Source: UBA6522 sp965221035 (lineage in GTDB: Bacteria > Pseudomonadota > Gammaproteobacteria > Steroidobacterales > Rariloculaceae). Taken from it: a stretch of DNA of 64,000 nucleotides. The translations under genes and the position numbers were made by a program. The stretch is taken from contig OZ244860.1 in NCBI GenBank assembly GCA_965221035.1, positions 124,001 through 188,000 on the forward strand, read 5' to 3'. The notes beneath the pieces are model-generated. The model ran no database searches, was not told where the DNA came from, and was given only the letters and a program-made list of their open reading frames with translations. Every line of letters starts with the position of its first letter. Position 1 is the first letter of the stretch. Shown piece after piece: positions 51,365-59,993 of the stretch.

Positions 51365-52368
51365 TCGGATGCCTCCTCGATCAGCCGGCGGCCGCGGGGT
51401 CCGAGCTCGGCAAAGCCGCCATCGTTGCAGGTCAGGTTCGGCGCGCCTCCCGGCAGTCCCTGCCGTTCGATCCAGCCGCAGCAATAGCGGCCGCAGGATG
51501 CCGGCGGCACGTAGCTGTCCCGAATGGTGTTGCGATATTCCGGATACAGCGTATGCGCGTGGCCCATCGCGGCCTCCTTGGGGATATTGTAGGTGCGCAC
51601 CATGAAATCCTCTTCGGGGTTTTCGCCCGGCAGGTAGTGGGGCACGAGACCGGAATCCTCGAGATAGGGAATCTCATTGGCTGTCCTGCATTGCGTCCGT
51701 TCCGGACCCTGCCGCGCATTGGGCTCGTACTGCCAGACCCGGCTGACCACGTGGGGTTCGCTCAGGTAGATGGGGTCTTCCTGAATTGTCGTGACGGTCA
51801 GCAAGTCGTCGTGCCGGGTGATATGAACTGTAAATGTTGTCCGGTCGCTGCCGGGAATGCCGTTGCCCCGCCGGATCCAGGCGGTCTTCACGTGGGTCAT
51901 GCGGGCGGTCAGCGTATTGCCTTCCCACTTGCCGGTGGCGAATCCGCCGGCTGGACGCCACGCGTTTTCCGACGGGTGTTCGCGTCCGTCCATCCAGATC
52001 GTGATCGTGTCCCTGAGATAGTTGCCGGCGATCACCCAGGCGACGACGGCTCCGCTGGTGTCGTCGTTGATGCTCCAGATCCGGTACTGCCGGGGCCGGT
52101 ACAGCCCGACCCAGGGCGCTTGGGCGAGGCACTGCCGCTCCAGGGTCAAGGGCATGTTCGATGTGTAGCTCAGCGCCTTGGCCCGGGCCTCGTCGGTCAT
52201 CGGCATCCCTGTGTAGTCTCCCAGGTCGGAGCCGGGGCCTCGCTCGATGTAGTCCTCGTACAGCAGATCCTCGTACGTGCCCGTGAGCTCGACCTGGGCC
52301 CGGGCCGGAACGGTCGCGATCAGCAGCGCGCAACATGCGTTCAGGGCTATGACAAACGTTGTTCGCAT
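51361..52368 (-). CDS. Exported 'TGKWEGNTL' domain protein
   Basis: This 335-residue protein (ATG at 52368; signal TTFVIALNACCALLIATVPARAQ) corresponds to the first half of the fusion protein at 45363. Shared blocks are 'ITIWMDGREHPSENAW', 'FATGKWEGNTLTARMTHVKTAWIRRGNGIPGSDRTTF' and 'EDPIYLSEPHVVSRVWQY'. It has an extra C-terminal region with several cysteines ('SCGRYCCGWIERQGLPGGAPNLTCNDGG') that the fusion lacks; this may hold disulphides or a metal. It overlaps the next DUF6152 gene by four bases. Confidence 0.82.
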   Translation of the reverse strand: MRTTFVIALNACCALLIATVPARAQVELTGTYEDLLYEDYIERGPGSDLGDYTGMPMTDEARAKALSYTSNMPLTLERQCLAQAPWVGLYRPRQYRIWSINDDTSGAVVAWVIAGNYLRDTITIWMDGREHPSENAWRPAGGFATGKWEGNTLTARMTHVKTAWIRRGNGIPGSDRTTFTVHITRHDDLLTVTTIQEDPIYLSEPHVVSRVWQYEPNARQGPERTQCRTANEIPYLEDSGLVPHYLPGENPEEDFMVRTYNIPKEAAMGHAHTLYPEYRNTIRDSYVPPASCGRYCCGWIERQGLPGGAPNLTCNDGGFAELGPRGRRLIEEASE

Positions 52369-52393
52369 CACCGGCGTTTGTCTCCTCGGTGCG

Positions 52394-53203
52394 TCAGAAC
52401 CTGGCATCGCAGGGCGTCGGATCCCACTTGCCGGGATCGTCCTCTTTCTTGAAGTGAATGGCCGTGATCCACGGCAGTTGCAGGTAGACAGGGTCCTCTA
52501 CCGTATTGGTCACGACCAGGTACTGGTCGCCATTTCCCTGGACATGAACGTCCCAATACTCTGTGAATGTCGTGCGGTCGCTGTACGGCACGCCGTTCTT
52601 TCGCAGGTAGCCCGGCCGCAGCCGGGTTGTGACGGACTTCATCGAGCCGAAGCCGGTTGCGCCGGCCATGATCCACTCGGCACTCGAGACGCCCTGCCAC
52701 GAGTTGGCGCCATCCGTGGGCGCGTCGCGGAAGTGAAACCGCCGCGTCTGCATGCCGTAGTCGGACTCGAGTTCGAGCGTGTCGTCGTCCAGCCACGCGA
52801 TACGCAGCCGCGTAGGCCCGCGCATGAGGCCCGGCGCGCCGTAGGCCTTGCAGGACTCGCCGGCCGCTTCGTCGGCGGCCGGATCCCAGGCCTCGGCCAG
52901 GAGCTGGGCCTCAAGATTCATCGGTATGCTGGGAAAGTCTCCGCGAGCCGGAGTGACCATCCTCCAGCGCCAGTCCTCCGAAATGATCGCCACCCATTGG
53001 CCGGTCAGGTCGATGGGGGCGCCTTGGCGTGCGGGTCCCGTGGGATCGGGCCCGCCCGGCGGGAATTGGGCGGACGCGCCGGCAGCGAGCAAGAGGTTCA
53101 ACAAGGCGAGCAGAGCGAACGGAAGCGGCGCGCCCGCTGAGTGCCATGGTCGTGCCTGAATCCGGGAGCATCCATGCAGGCGCAGTTGCTCGTATGGGAT
53201 CAT
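52394..53203 (-). CDS. Exported protein, 'PGYLRKNGVPYS' family
   Basis: The 269-residue protein is a paralogue of 47612-48367: 'DLTGQWVAIISEDWRWRMVTPARGDF', 'CKAYGAPGLMRGPTRLRIAWLDDDTLELE', 'LRPGYLRKNGVPYSDRTTFTEYWDV' and 'KWDPTPC' are common to both. Its ATG overlaps the stop of the MBL gene upstream (ATGA). The signal peptide is 'PFALLALLNLLLAAGASAQ'; the first 25 residues before it are unusually long. The function is unknown. Confidence 0.82.
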   Translation of the reverse strand: MIPYEQLRLHGCSRIQARPWHSAGAPLPFALLALLNLLLAAGASAQFPPGGPDPTGPARQGAPIDLTGQWVAIISEDWRWRMVTPARGDFPSIPMNLEAQLLAEAWDPAADEAAGESCKAYGAPGLMRGPTRLRIAWLDDDTLELESDYGMQTRRFHFRDAPTDGANSWQGVSSAEWIMAGATGFGSMKSVTTRLRPGYLRKNGVPYSDRTTFTEYWDVHVQGNGDQYLVVTNTVEDPVYLQLPWITAIHFKKEDDPGKWDPTPCDARF

Positions 53204-54249
53204 CGTCGGTCAGCCATTGGCGGATTCTTCAGGGCTGCGTAAATGGCTTCGACGAACATCTGTGTCGTCCAGGGACCGGTGTCGGACCCGTACCGCCCGC
53301 GATAGCCTTGGGTGGGATCGGCGGCCTGCACCTCTTCGAGGCTCAATCCCCTGTCGACGAGGTCCCTGACCCGGTCGTGGATGATCGTGACCATGTTCTG
53401 ATATTCCACCAACTCGGCATAGTCGGCAATATACCCGTTTCCGGGAACCAGCAGCGTTCGTTCCGGCTTCAGGACCAGGGGCATTGCGGGAATCGTGATC
53501 TCCAGCAGGTGGTTGAGTGCCGCCAGTTCGCCCTGGATGCTACCGCCCCTGGCCGGGTCGATCACTGGAAAACGCCGCAGGTCGAGGATATCGCCGGTGG
53601 CGATCACGTCGGCGCGGCGAAAGTGCACCATGCTGTCGCCGTCGGTGTGCGCGCCGATCCGGCGCATGACCACAATGCCGTCGCCGTTCAGGTACATCGA
53701 CCTCACTCTCGACGTATACGTCTCGGTCGGCCAGTCCTCGTAAGGCAGTTCTCCCTCGTCGGCCATTCGCAGCAGCACGTTTTCGTGCGCCAGAACGCTT
53801 GCTGCCGGTGCCGAGCCGAAGGGAGCGCCCGAGACCGGGATGCCCGTGCTGGCCAGGGCATGGTTGCCGCCGGCGTGGTCGGGGTCGGCGCTGGTATTGA
53901 TGACCAAACCGATCGGCCGATCGGAAATGGCCCTCACTGCCTCCAGGACCTCATCCGCCCTGTCGGCGGTGCCGCTGTCCACGAGGATGGCCGCGTCTTC
54001 CCCGACATGTACGGTGATGTTGCCGCCGGCGCCGAAGATCACGTACACGTTCGGTCGGATCTGCAGGGTTTCAAGCGGGGGTTCGAGCGGAAGGGGTTGT
54101 GCTGACGCCGCAGTCGTCCAGCACGCGGCGAGGATGGCCATTACTCCGGCGGCGCGCCGATTGAACCGTCCGGCGAGGCGGCTGTCGTGGCGGGTTGCCA
54201 AGCGGTTCGTTACCGCGACAGTTGCGGGATCGATGAGCCGTAGTTTCAT
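53200..54249 (-). CDS. Exported metallo-beta-lactamase-fold protein with altered metal site
   Basis: This 349-residue protein has an exported MBL fold ('IRPNVYVIFGAGGNITVHVGEDAAILVDSGTAD', 'ISDRPIGLVINTSADPDHAGGNHAL', 'HTDGDSMVHFRRADVIATGDIL'). In the usual HxHxDH position it reads SADPDH, so two of the ligands are missing while the last Asp-His and later His/Asp remain. It matches the second half of the fusion protein at 45363. It is the first gene of the 54.2-51.0 kb operon; GGGGAAA precedes the ATG. It could bind one metal or have become a binding protein. Confidence 0.85.
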   Translation of the reverse strand: MKLRLIDPATVAVTNRLATRHDSRLAGRFNRRAAGVMAILAACWTTAASAQPLPLEPPLETLQIRPNVYVIFGAGGNITVHVGEDAAILVDSGTADRADEVLEAVRAISDRPIGLVINTSADPDHAGGNHALASTGIPVSGAPFGSAPAASVLAHENVLLRMADEGELPYEDWPTETYTSRVRSMYLNGDGIVVMRRIGAHTDGDSMVHFRRADVIATGDILDLRRFPVIDPARGGSIQGELAALNHLLEITIPAMPLVLKPERTLLVPGNGYIADYAELVEYQNMVTIIHDRVRDLVDRGLSLEEVQAADPTQGYRGRYGSDTGPWTTQMFVEAIYAALKNPPMADRR

Positions 54250-54417
54250 TGGTTTTCCCCGACTACGTGACGCGATTCAGGATACGACGCTTGCGCGATG
54301 TCGGTAAATTCTCGAGTTGTCCGGGCGTCGCTACCGCACGACCCGCTACCTTACGACCCGCTTGACATTGTAGATTGAAACTACATCATCAAACGCGAGA
54401 AATGGAGGATAGTTCCA

Positions 54418-54822
54418 ATGCGCATGTCAGCCAGAATCGTCACCCTTGCGGCACTGCTCGTCGGTTCATGGAGTGCCGCCGTTGCTCAGCACGGACATCC
54501 ACTGGTCGGCACCTGGAGCGGCTACTGGGGTCCCAACACACAGGAGCGCAATCGCGTGCTGCTGCTTCTCGAATACGACGGGGAAAGAATCGGCGGCATC
54601 ATCAATCCGGGTTCCAATCCGGTGCCCATCACCAGCGCCTCGCTGGACGCCCCCACCTGGACGGTGGTGCTGGAGGGAAGCCGCGAGGACGCTGACGGAA
54701 ACACGGTCCGATACCGGATCGAGGGTCGCATCGAGAACGTCACTTCGCCCAGTGACCGGAGTCTTTCCGGCGAATGGGCGCAGGGCGACGTGGTTGGCGA
54801 CTTCAGCGTAAACCTGAACTAG
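54418..54822 (+). CDS. Small exported protein of unknown function
   Basis: The 134-residue product has a signal peptide (IVTLAALLVGSWSAAVAQ) and a beta-rich mature part: 'HPLVGTWSGYWGPNTQERNRVLLLLEYDGERIGGIINPGSNPVPI' and 'WTVVLEGSREDADGNTVRYRIEGRIENVT'. This looks like a small lipocalin-like or beta-sandwich protein, but no family is recognised. A GGAGG site supports the start. The stop codon lies inside a palindrome that it shares with the convergent gene. Confidence 0.75.
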   Translation: MRMSARIVTLAALLVGSWSAAVAQHGHPLVGTWSGYWGPNTQERNRVLLLLEYDGERIGGIINPGSNPVPITSASLDAPTWTVVLEGSREDADGNTVRYRIEGRIENVTSPSDRSLSGEWAQGDVVGDFSVNLN

Positions 54823-54838
54823 GAGCGCACGCTCCTAG
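54819..54838. terminator. Palindrome at the ends of two convergent genes
   Basis: CTAGGAGC (54819-54826), loop GCAC and GCTCCTAG (54831-54838) form a perfect 8-bp stem. The stem supplies the TAG stop of the plus gene (54820-54822) and, on the other strand, the TAG stop of the minus gene (54837-54835). It could be a two-way terminator, but no T-run follows on either side. Confidence 0.5.
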
Positions 54839-55926
54839 GGACCGTTGGCCCCACCTGGGACGGCGCTGCCGATCCGTTCGCAGTTTGCCGCGTACTCCGG
54901 AGGCGGCACGTCCTCACCGAGCGCGATCCAGTATCGCCTGATGGTGGCCGCGCCCATGAAGGTCGACGGCTCGGTCGTGGTGGACTCGTAGTCGAGGCGG
55001 GCCTGATCTTCGCTCAGCCTGAACCGCTCCACCACTTCTGGAGACTCCCCCGCCGGCGTGCCGACCAGGTCGAAGAACGGAAAGTCGATGCGCGTCGTAC
55101 GCACAACCAGGGCATCTTCTTCCCATCGACCCACCGAGTAGCCCAGCGGGCCCGTCGGTTGCAGTTCGGGATCCTCCGCATCCGCGATATGGATCGTTCG
55201 CACCAGGTCGTAGTGCGCGTTCCGGATGGTGATATTGATGCCGTTGTCCCGGAACTCGTACGCCGCGGGGTTGGACATGAAGCGTGGCATGCCCGGTTGC
55301 ACGCAGCGGGCGGCGAAGTCGTTCAGCGGATCGTACTCGGCCTTGATGGCGGCGCCGGCCTCGGTCAGTTCGTACCGTGTCTCGAATGTGCCGGGCTCGG
55401 GTTGGGCGGGCACGCTCCAGACACGGAATATGCCTCGATTTTCGCTCGCGGTATCGCCAAGGATTTCGTCGTCGCTGGCGAAGTAGTCCGTCTGACTGCC
55501 AATGGAGTTCTCGCTCCACAGCGGTTGCTCGTTCAGGTTGAGAACCACTTCCAAGCCGTTCGGAAGGAGCGCGTGGGTCAGCACGTACCGGTTCTCCCGG
55601 CGCGTTGATTCCCGCGCCGCGATCCGCACCGGGACACCGGCGCGGAAATGTACGCCTTCAACGCCCGCGCGCTGCAGTGTGTAGGGTGAACCCCAGGCCT
55701 GCAATACGATGACGCTTTCCGTGCCGTCCGCATCCATTACCCGAAATGTGAATGTCGGGTGGGGGTTTGTCCACGTCACCTCAACGAATTCTCCTTCGAA
55801 CACCGTAGTGTCACGCGAGTACTCGGCGCGCGAATGGTGCGCGGACCCAAGCACCGGGAGGATGGCGAGCACGATCCCGGCGACGCGGCCGCAGTTCGGC
55901 GACTGCTTGATTCCGCCTTTGCACAC
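54835..55926 (-). CDS. DUF6152 plus 'VGRWEE' two-domain exported protein
   Basis: The start is a GTG at 55926. A signal (VAGIVLAILPVLGSA) precedes HHSRAEYSRD, then the DUF6152 block 'FVEVTWTNPHPTFTFRV'. The second domain has 'CVQPGMPRFMSNPAAYEFRDNGINITI' and 'LGYSVGRWEEDALVVRTTRIDFPFFDLVGTP', and the usual 'VVERFRLSEDQARLDYESTTTEP'. It is a full-length paralogue of 48432-49517 and 59994-60983. Confidence 0.83.
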   Translation of the reverse strand: MCKGGIKQSPNCGRVAGIVLAILPVLGSAHHSRAEYSRDTTVFEGEFVEVTWTNPHPTFTFRVMDADGTESVIVLQAWGSPYTLQRAGVEGVHFRAGVPVRIAARESTRRENRYVLTHALLPNGLEVVLNLNEQPLWSENSIGSQTDYFASDDEILGDTASENRGIFRVWSVPAQPEPGTFETRYELTEAGAAIKAEYDPLNDFAARCVQPGMPRFMSNPAAYEFRDNGINITIRNAHYDLVRTIHIADAEDPELQPTGPLGYSVGRWEEDALVVRTTRIDFPFFDLVGTPAGESPEVVERFRLSEDQARLDYESTTTEPSTFMGAATIRRYWIALGEDVPPPEYAANCERIGSAVPGGANGP

Positions 55927-56127
55927 TGGCCCGAACCCTCCGCTCCGGCGACTGCCGATACCCTAACAGGGAAGAGTGCCGTGTGCGACAGCCGTCGACG
56001 CCTGTTTGTCCCCATCACCGGATCTCTTCGCATTTGTCGCCAAAACAGACACTTTCGCTATCGAGGTTTTTCCAGGGGATGTGTCAGAATGGGCCTGTGG
56101 TTGCGGTAGTTCTGGAGGGAACGGGGA

Positions 56128-56406
56128 ATGAAGTCGGATACACGGATAAACATTGGTGCGGTGATTGGCATGGGAACCATATTGGTCGCCGTTATCGTAT
56201 TCCAAGGCGCATCAACAAACACCCGTGTCGACCGGCTGGAAACCCGCATCGACGATCTAAGATCCGACATGCGGGAGGACCATACGGCGATTCATCTGCG
56301 ATTGGATGCCATACAAGGGATCCTGTCCGAGCTCGGGCAGCGGCTTTCCCATGTGGAAGGGCGTTTGGGCATGCCTCGCGGCGAGGACGATGCGGCCGCG
56401 CCGTAG
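56128..56406 (+). CDS. Membrane-anchored coiled-coil protein
   Basis: The 92-residue protein has an N-terminal membrane helix (IGAVIGMGTILVAVIVFQG) followed by a heptad-rich region (RVDRLETRIDDLRSDMREDHTAI... RLSHVEGRL), as in small structural or accessory proteins near phage or secretion genes. A GGAGGGAACGGGG stretch precedes the ATG. It is the mirror layout of the protein at 17621 (anchor at the N- rather than C-terminus). The function is unknown. Confidence 0.68.
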   Translation: MKSDTRINIGAVIGMGTILVAVIVFQGASTNTRVDRLETRIDDLRSDMREDHTAIHLRLDAIQGILSELGQRLSHVEGRLGMPRGEDDAAAP

Positions 56407-56524
56407 GGTTAGCATGTTGGCCCGAGAGATCGGTCGATGCTCATTTCCATTCCGTTCGCATCGTCGTTTGCGCCTTTGGTATTCTTGATCAATCCATTGG
56501 TCCGAATCGTGACAAAACCGACCC

Positions 56525-58180
56525 TTGCAACGTGAGTCGCTGGATTTCGACGTAGTCATCGTCGGCGCCGGCCCGGCGGGCCTTGCCGCGGCGTGCCGCC
56601 TTGGGCAACTTGCGGCCAGTGCGGAGAGGGAACTGGACATCTGCGTCGTGGAGAAGGCGGCGGAGGTGGGTGGACACATCGTCTCGGGCGCCGTAGTAGA
56701 GACGCGGGCGCTGGACGAATTGTTTCCCGACTGGCGCGACCGGGGAGCGCCGTTGCGGACTCCCGTAGAGCGGGACATCTTTCACTGGCTGCCGAATTCC
56801 CGCCATGGCGTGGCGGTACCGCGGCCGCTGATCCCGCGGGTCATGCACAACCGGGGCAACCGCATCGCTAGTCTCGGGCGGCTTTGCCAATGGTTGGGGG
56901 AGCAGGCAGAGGATATGGGTTGCAACCTTCTCACCGGGTTCGCCGCGGTTGAGGTGCTCTACGACGAGTCGGGTGCCGTCGCCGGTGTGGCTACCGGTGA
57001 CATGGGCGTGGCGGCAGATGGTTCTGAGAAGCCAGGCCACCAGGCCGGCTACAAGTTGCGGGCCCCCTACGTGATCTTCGCCGAGGGATGTCGGGGCAGC
57101 CTCGGCAAGGGCATCGAGCGCCGCTTCGGACTCAGGGAGCATGCCGACCCCCAGCACTACGGAATCGGCTTCAAGGAAATCTGGAACGTCGAACCGGAGC
57201 GTCATTCTCCCGGCACGGTCGTACATACCTTCGGATGGCCGCTGGACAATCGCACCGAGGGCGGGGGCTTTCTATATCACGCCGAGAACGATCAGGTATT
57301 CCTGGGGTTCGTCATCGCCCTGAATTACGAAAATCCGCATCTGGATCCCTTCGCCGAGTTCCAGCGATGGAAGCATCATCCGCGCATCCGGGAGGTGCTG
57401 GAAGGAGGCGATCGGGTCTCTTACGGTGCCCGGGCGGTGAACAAGGGCGGACTGCAGTCGTTGCCGCGTCTCGGTTTTCCCGGCGGGTTGCTGGTGGGGT
57501 GCGAGGCGGGCTTTCTGAACGGCGCCAAGATCAAGGGCACTCACACCGCCATGAAAACCGGGATGTTGGCCGCGGAAACGGTCTTCGAGGCGTTGCGGGA
57601 CGGGGAACGAGCCGAGCCCAGGGAACTGATAGCATTTCAAGAGCGGGTCGAAAATTCCTGGGTCTGGGAGGAGCTTCGCCGTTCGCGAAACTTCAGTCCC
57701 GGATTGCATCGCTTCGGTACACTGCTGGGAGCCGTGCTGGCCTTCCTGGAACACAACGTGTTGCTGGGGCGATCGCCTTTCACGCTGAGCAACCGCAAAC
57801 CCGACCATGAATGCCTTCGCGAGGCGGACAAGGCGCCGAAGATCGAATACCCGCGTCCGGACGGAGTGATCTCATTCGACCGACTGTCGTCGGTATTCCT
57901 TTCCAACACCAACCACGAAGAAGATCAGCCGTGCCACCTCGAATTGGCCGATACCGAGGTTCCCGTCAAGCACAATCTGCCGAAATTCGACGAACCCGCC
58001 CAGCGATACTGTCCGGCGGCGGTATACGAGATCGTGGCCGACGACTCCGGCGAGCCGTGCTTCCGGATCAACGCGCAAAACTGCGTGCACTGCAAGACCT
58101 GCGACATCAAGGACCCGGCGCAGAACATCAACTGGGTGCCGCCGGAAGGCGGCGGTGGGCCCAACTACACGGGTATGTAG
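56525..58180 (+). CDS. Electron-transfer flavoprotein-ubiquinone oxidoreductase
   Basis: ETF-QO passes electrons from ETF to the quinone pool at the inner membrane. The FAD-binding start is 'DVVIVGAGPAGLAAACRLGQL', followed by 'VVEKAAEVGGHIVSGAVVE', and the C-terminus has the 4Fe-4S motif 'NCVHCKTCDIKDPAQNINWVPPEGGGGPNY'. The 551-residue length is normal. A stop lies just upstream in frame, so the start must be the TTG at 56525 or later; TTG fits the family's N-terminus. No ETF subunit genes are next to it. Confidence 0.95.
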   Translation: MQRESLDFDVVIVGAGPAGLAAACRLGQLAASAERELDICVVEKAAEVGGHIVSGAVVETRALDELFPDWRDRGAPLRTPVERDIFHWLPNSRHGVAVPRPLIPRVMHNRGNRIASLGRLCQWLGEQAEDMGCNLLTGFAAVEVLYDESGAVAGVATGDMGVAADGSEKPGHQAGYKLRAPYVIFAEGCRGSLGKGIERRFGLREHADPQHYGIGFKEIWNVEPERHSPGTVVHTFGWPLDNRTEGGGFLYHAENDQVFLGFVIALNYENPHLDPFAEFQRWKHHPRIREVLEGGDRVSYGARAVNKGGLQSLPRLGFPGGLLVGCEAGFLNGAKIKGTHTAMKTGMLAAETVFEALRDGERAEPRELIAFQERVENSWVWEELRRSRNFSPGLHRFGTLLGAVLAFLEHNVLLGRSPFTLSNRKPDHECLREADKAPKIEYPRPDGVISFDRLSSVFLSNTNHEEDQPCHLELADTEVPVKHNLPKFDEPAQRYCPAAVYEIVADDSGEPCFRINAQNCVHCKTCDIKDPAQNINWVPPEGGGGPNYTGM

Positions 58181-58333
58181 CGCCCACTAGCTCCCAGGAT
58201 TCCCACTTGGGGCGCACCTTCATCCGTGTTTCGAAGGGCCCTTGGTGATCGACCGCGAGCTGGACCGCGCGGATCAGGTTTTCGACGATCCCTGTGGGCC
58301 TGGGGGTCTTGGGCCTTGGGGGTCGAGTCGTCA

Positions 58334-58361
58334 TTGCAGCCGTAACGCGTTACACTTATAC
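58334..58361 (+). promoter_or_regulatory. Promoter of the MazEF-like pair
   Basis: TTGCAG (58334-58339), a 16-bp spacer and TTATAC (58356-58361) fit a sigma-70 promoter, with the ATG of the antitoxin about 27 bases on. Confidence 0.6.
58342..58353. promoter_or_regulatory. Perfect palindrome, likely MazE operator
   Basis: GTAACGCGTTAC lies between the -35 and -10 boxes. Toxin-antitoxin operons are usually repressed by their own antitoxin at such a site. Confidence 0.6.
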
Positions 58362-58387
58362 GCGATGCAACCATGAGGACATTCGTC

Positions 58388-58603
58388 ATGGCGACAACCC
58401 CGGCGGAGCGAATGCGTGCATTACGACTGCGGCGGCGCGAATCGCATCTTCGTGAGGTGCGCTTGACGCTTCCTGATGCGCGGTTGCGGCAGGTGTGCGA
58501 CCGCATTGCGGATACGGTCTTCGACCTCGACCCGGCGGCAGAAGACGAGGCGCTAGGCTGGATCGAAGCGGTATCCGAGTTCGATGAGGCTCCGGCGCGG
58601 TGA
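58388..58603 (+). CDS. MazE-like antitoxin (DUF3018 type)
   Basis: From the ATG at 58388 (GAGGA site eight bases before), the 71-residue protein reads MATTPAERMRALRLRRRESHLREVRLTLPDARL... FDEAPAR. This is the 'antitoxin MazE family' pattern that precedes MazF genes in many proteobacteria. Its end overlaps the start of the toxin-like ORF by 20 bases. The upstream operator and promoter look intact. Confidence 0.8.
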   Translation: MATTPAERMRALRLRRRESHLREVRLTLPDARLRQVCDRIADTVFDLDPAAEDEALGWIEAVSEFDEAPAR

Positions 58604-58805
58604 TATCGTCGCCGTCGCGCCGGATTTTCGAGTCACGATTGAACTGTCGCCGAGAAACGGGTTGCGGGCGATTTCCCAGATCATGTCCGATAAACCCACC
58701 ACAGTCCGCAGGGAGCGGATTGGTGCCCGGATCGGGCAACTTGAAGCGGGTGATCTCAGGCGCCTGAACGTGGCGCTCGCATTTTGCCTCGGCCTCGCGG
58801 ACTGA
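58584..58805 (+). pseudogene. MazF-like toxin with internal deletion
   Basis: The start MRLRRGDIVAVA and the end 'RVTIELSPRNGLRAISQIMSDKPTTVRRERIGARIGQLEAGDLRRLNVALAFCLGLA' are typical MazF. Between them, about 30-35 residues that normally hold 'GKPRPALVVQ' and 'LPLTS' are missing, which removes the RNA-binding groove and catalytic Arg. The frame is kept. The toxin is therefore probably dead, while the antitoxin remains intact. Confidence 0.75.
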
Positions 58806-58860
58806 CCATGTCGCTGGGAGAGATCAACCATCACCAGTCCGAGCGGAGGTCAAGATCGAA

Positions 58861-59958
58861 ATGTCCATTCAATCATCCATAAGGAAAATGCCGCCGATGC
58901 TCTTGGCGTTGATCCTGGTCTGGCAGCCTGGTTCCGCACACCATTCCCGCGCGGGCTTCGACTTGGGCAACGAGACGCGATTGAGCGGTACGGTCACGGA
59001 ACTGAACTGGGCGAATCCCCACATCTATATGAGAGTCGATCTCGACAATGGCGAGAACTGGCTGTTTGAAGGCCACTCGGTGCCCGGCGCCCAGGGGTTG
59101 GGCTGGACGCGCGACACGGTGCGGGCTGGAGACGAGATCACCATCGGCGCGAACGTCGCACTCGACCCCGACCAGAGGTTCGCGCTCATGAACTGGATCG
59201 TCACCCGCGACGGCGTCGCCCAGCGGGCCATGCCGGGAGGACGGATTCCCGAGGATGTCCTGCAGGAACGGGTCGTCTCAGCGGGTCCGGGCGGCGGTCC
59301 TCCGAGGTCGGACCGCACCCCTGGAAACCGCGATGTTCAGCCGTCAACGGACATGAGCGGCAATTGGGCGGCGGATCTCAGGGGGCGCAACCTCGCGACG
59401 GGCGTGTTCGACCCGGAACGCAACTTGCCGTTGACCGAGGCCGGCCAAGCGGTGCTGGACGCTTACCGGGACGAAGACAACCCGGCGAATCAGTGTCTGC
59501 CCGGCAGCAACTTTGCGGCTGCATTGAACGGGCCGTATGACAACCGCATCGAGCGTTTTGACGATCGACTTGAAATCACGAAGGAAAACCACACGAACGT
59601 CCACACCATCTGGCTCGGGGAGGACAACGCGCCTGAAGATCATCAACCGGATCGGACGGGCCTGTCCATCGGCCATTTCGAAGAAGAGCGTACGCTGGTT
59701 TGGCGAACGACGGGTTTTGCGCCGTCCACGTGGGGAATCAGCCGAGGCGTAGATTCCAGCGCTCAGAAGGAAGTTGACGGGCGCTTCGAGCTGGCGGAAG
59801 ACGGCATGTCGCTGCATGTGACCACCGTCACGACCGACCCCGTCAACCTGACCGAGCCACTGAGCCGGTCATTTACGGTCTACAAGAGCACCAATCGGGA
59901 ATTCGACCCCGTGCCGTGCGACCCGGCGGCCAGCTCAAGGCACATCACCCTGGAGTGA
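58861..59958 (+). CDS. DUF6152 plus 'IGHFEEERTLVWRTT' two-domain exported protein
   Basis: The 365-residue protein has a signal (MPPMLLALILVWQPGSA) before HHSRAGFDLG, then 'VTELNWANPHIYMRVDL'. The second domain shows 'QCLPGSNFAAALNGPYDNRIERFDDRLEITKENHTNVHTIWLG' and 'LSIGHFEEERTLVWRTTGF', a diverged version of the VGRWEG module. A Pro/Gly/Arg linker joins the domains. GAGG precedes the ATG. It is convergent with 59994-60983, another family member. Confidence 0.8.
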   Translation: MSIQSSIRKMPPMLLALILVWQPGSAHHSRAGFDLGNETRLSGTVTELNWANPHIYMRVDLDNGENWLFEGHSVPGAQGLGWTRDTVRAGDEITIGANVALDPDQRFALMNWIVTRDGVAQRAMPGGRIPEDVLQERVVSAGPGGGPPRSDRTPGNRDVQPSTDMSGNWAADLRGRNLATGVFDPERNLPLTEAGQAVLDAYRDEDNPANQCLPGSNFAAALNGPYDNRIERFDDRLEITKENHTNVHTIWLGEDNAPEDHQPDRTGLSIGHFEEERTLVWRTTGFAPSTWGISRGVDSSAQKEVDGRFELAEDGMSLHVTTVTTDPVNLTEPLSRSFTVYKSTNREFDPVPCDPAASSRHITLE

Positions 59959-59993
59959 TTCGGGCGCCCGTCGTCGGGCGTCTGACTTCACAC

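Noticed and set aside
58128..58334. Minus-strand ORF of 68 codons between the ETF-QO gene and the MazEF-like pair
   Set aside because: Part of it is antisense to the ETF-QO end; the rest reads somewhat like protein but has no support.
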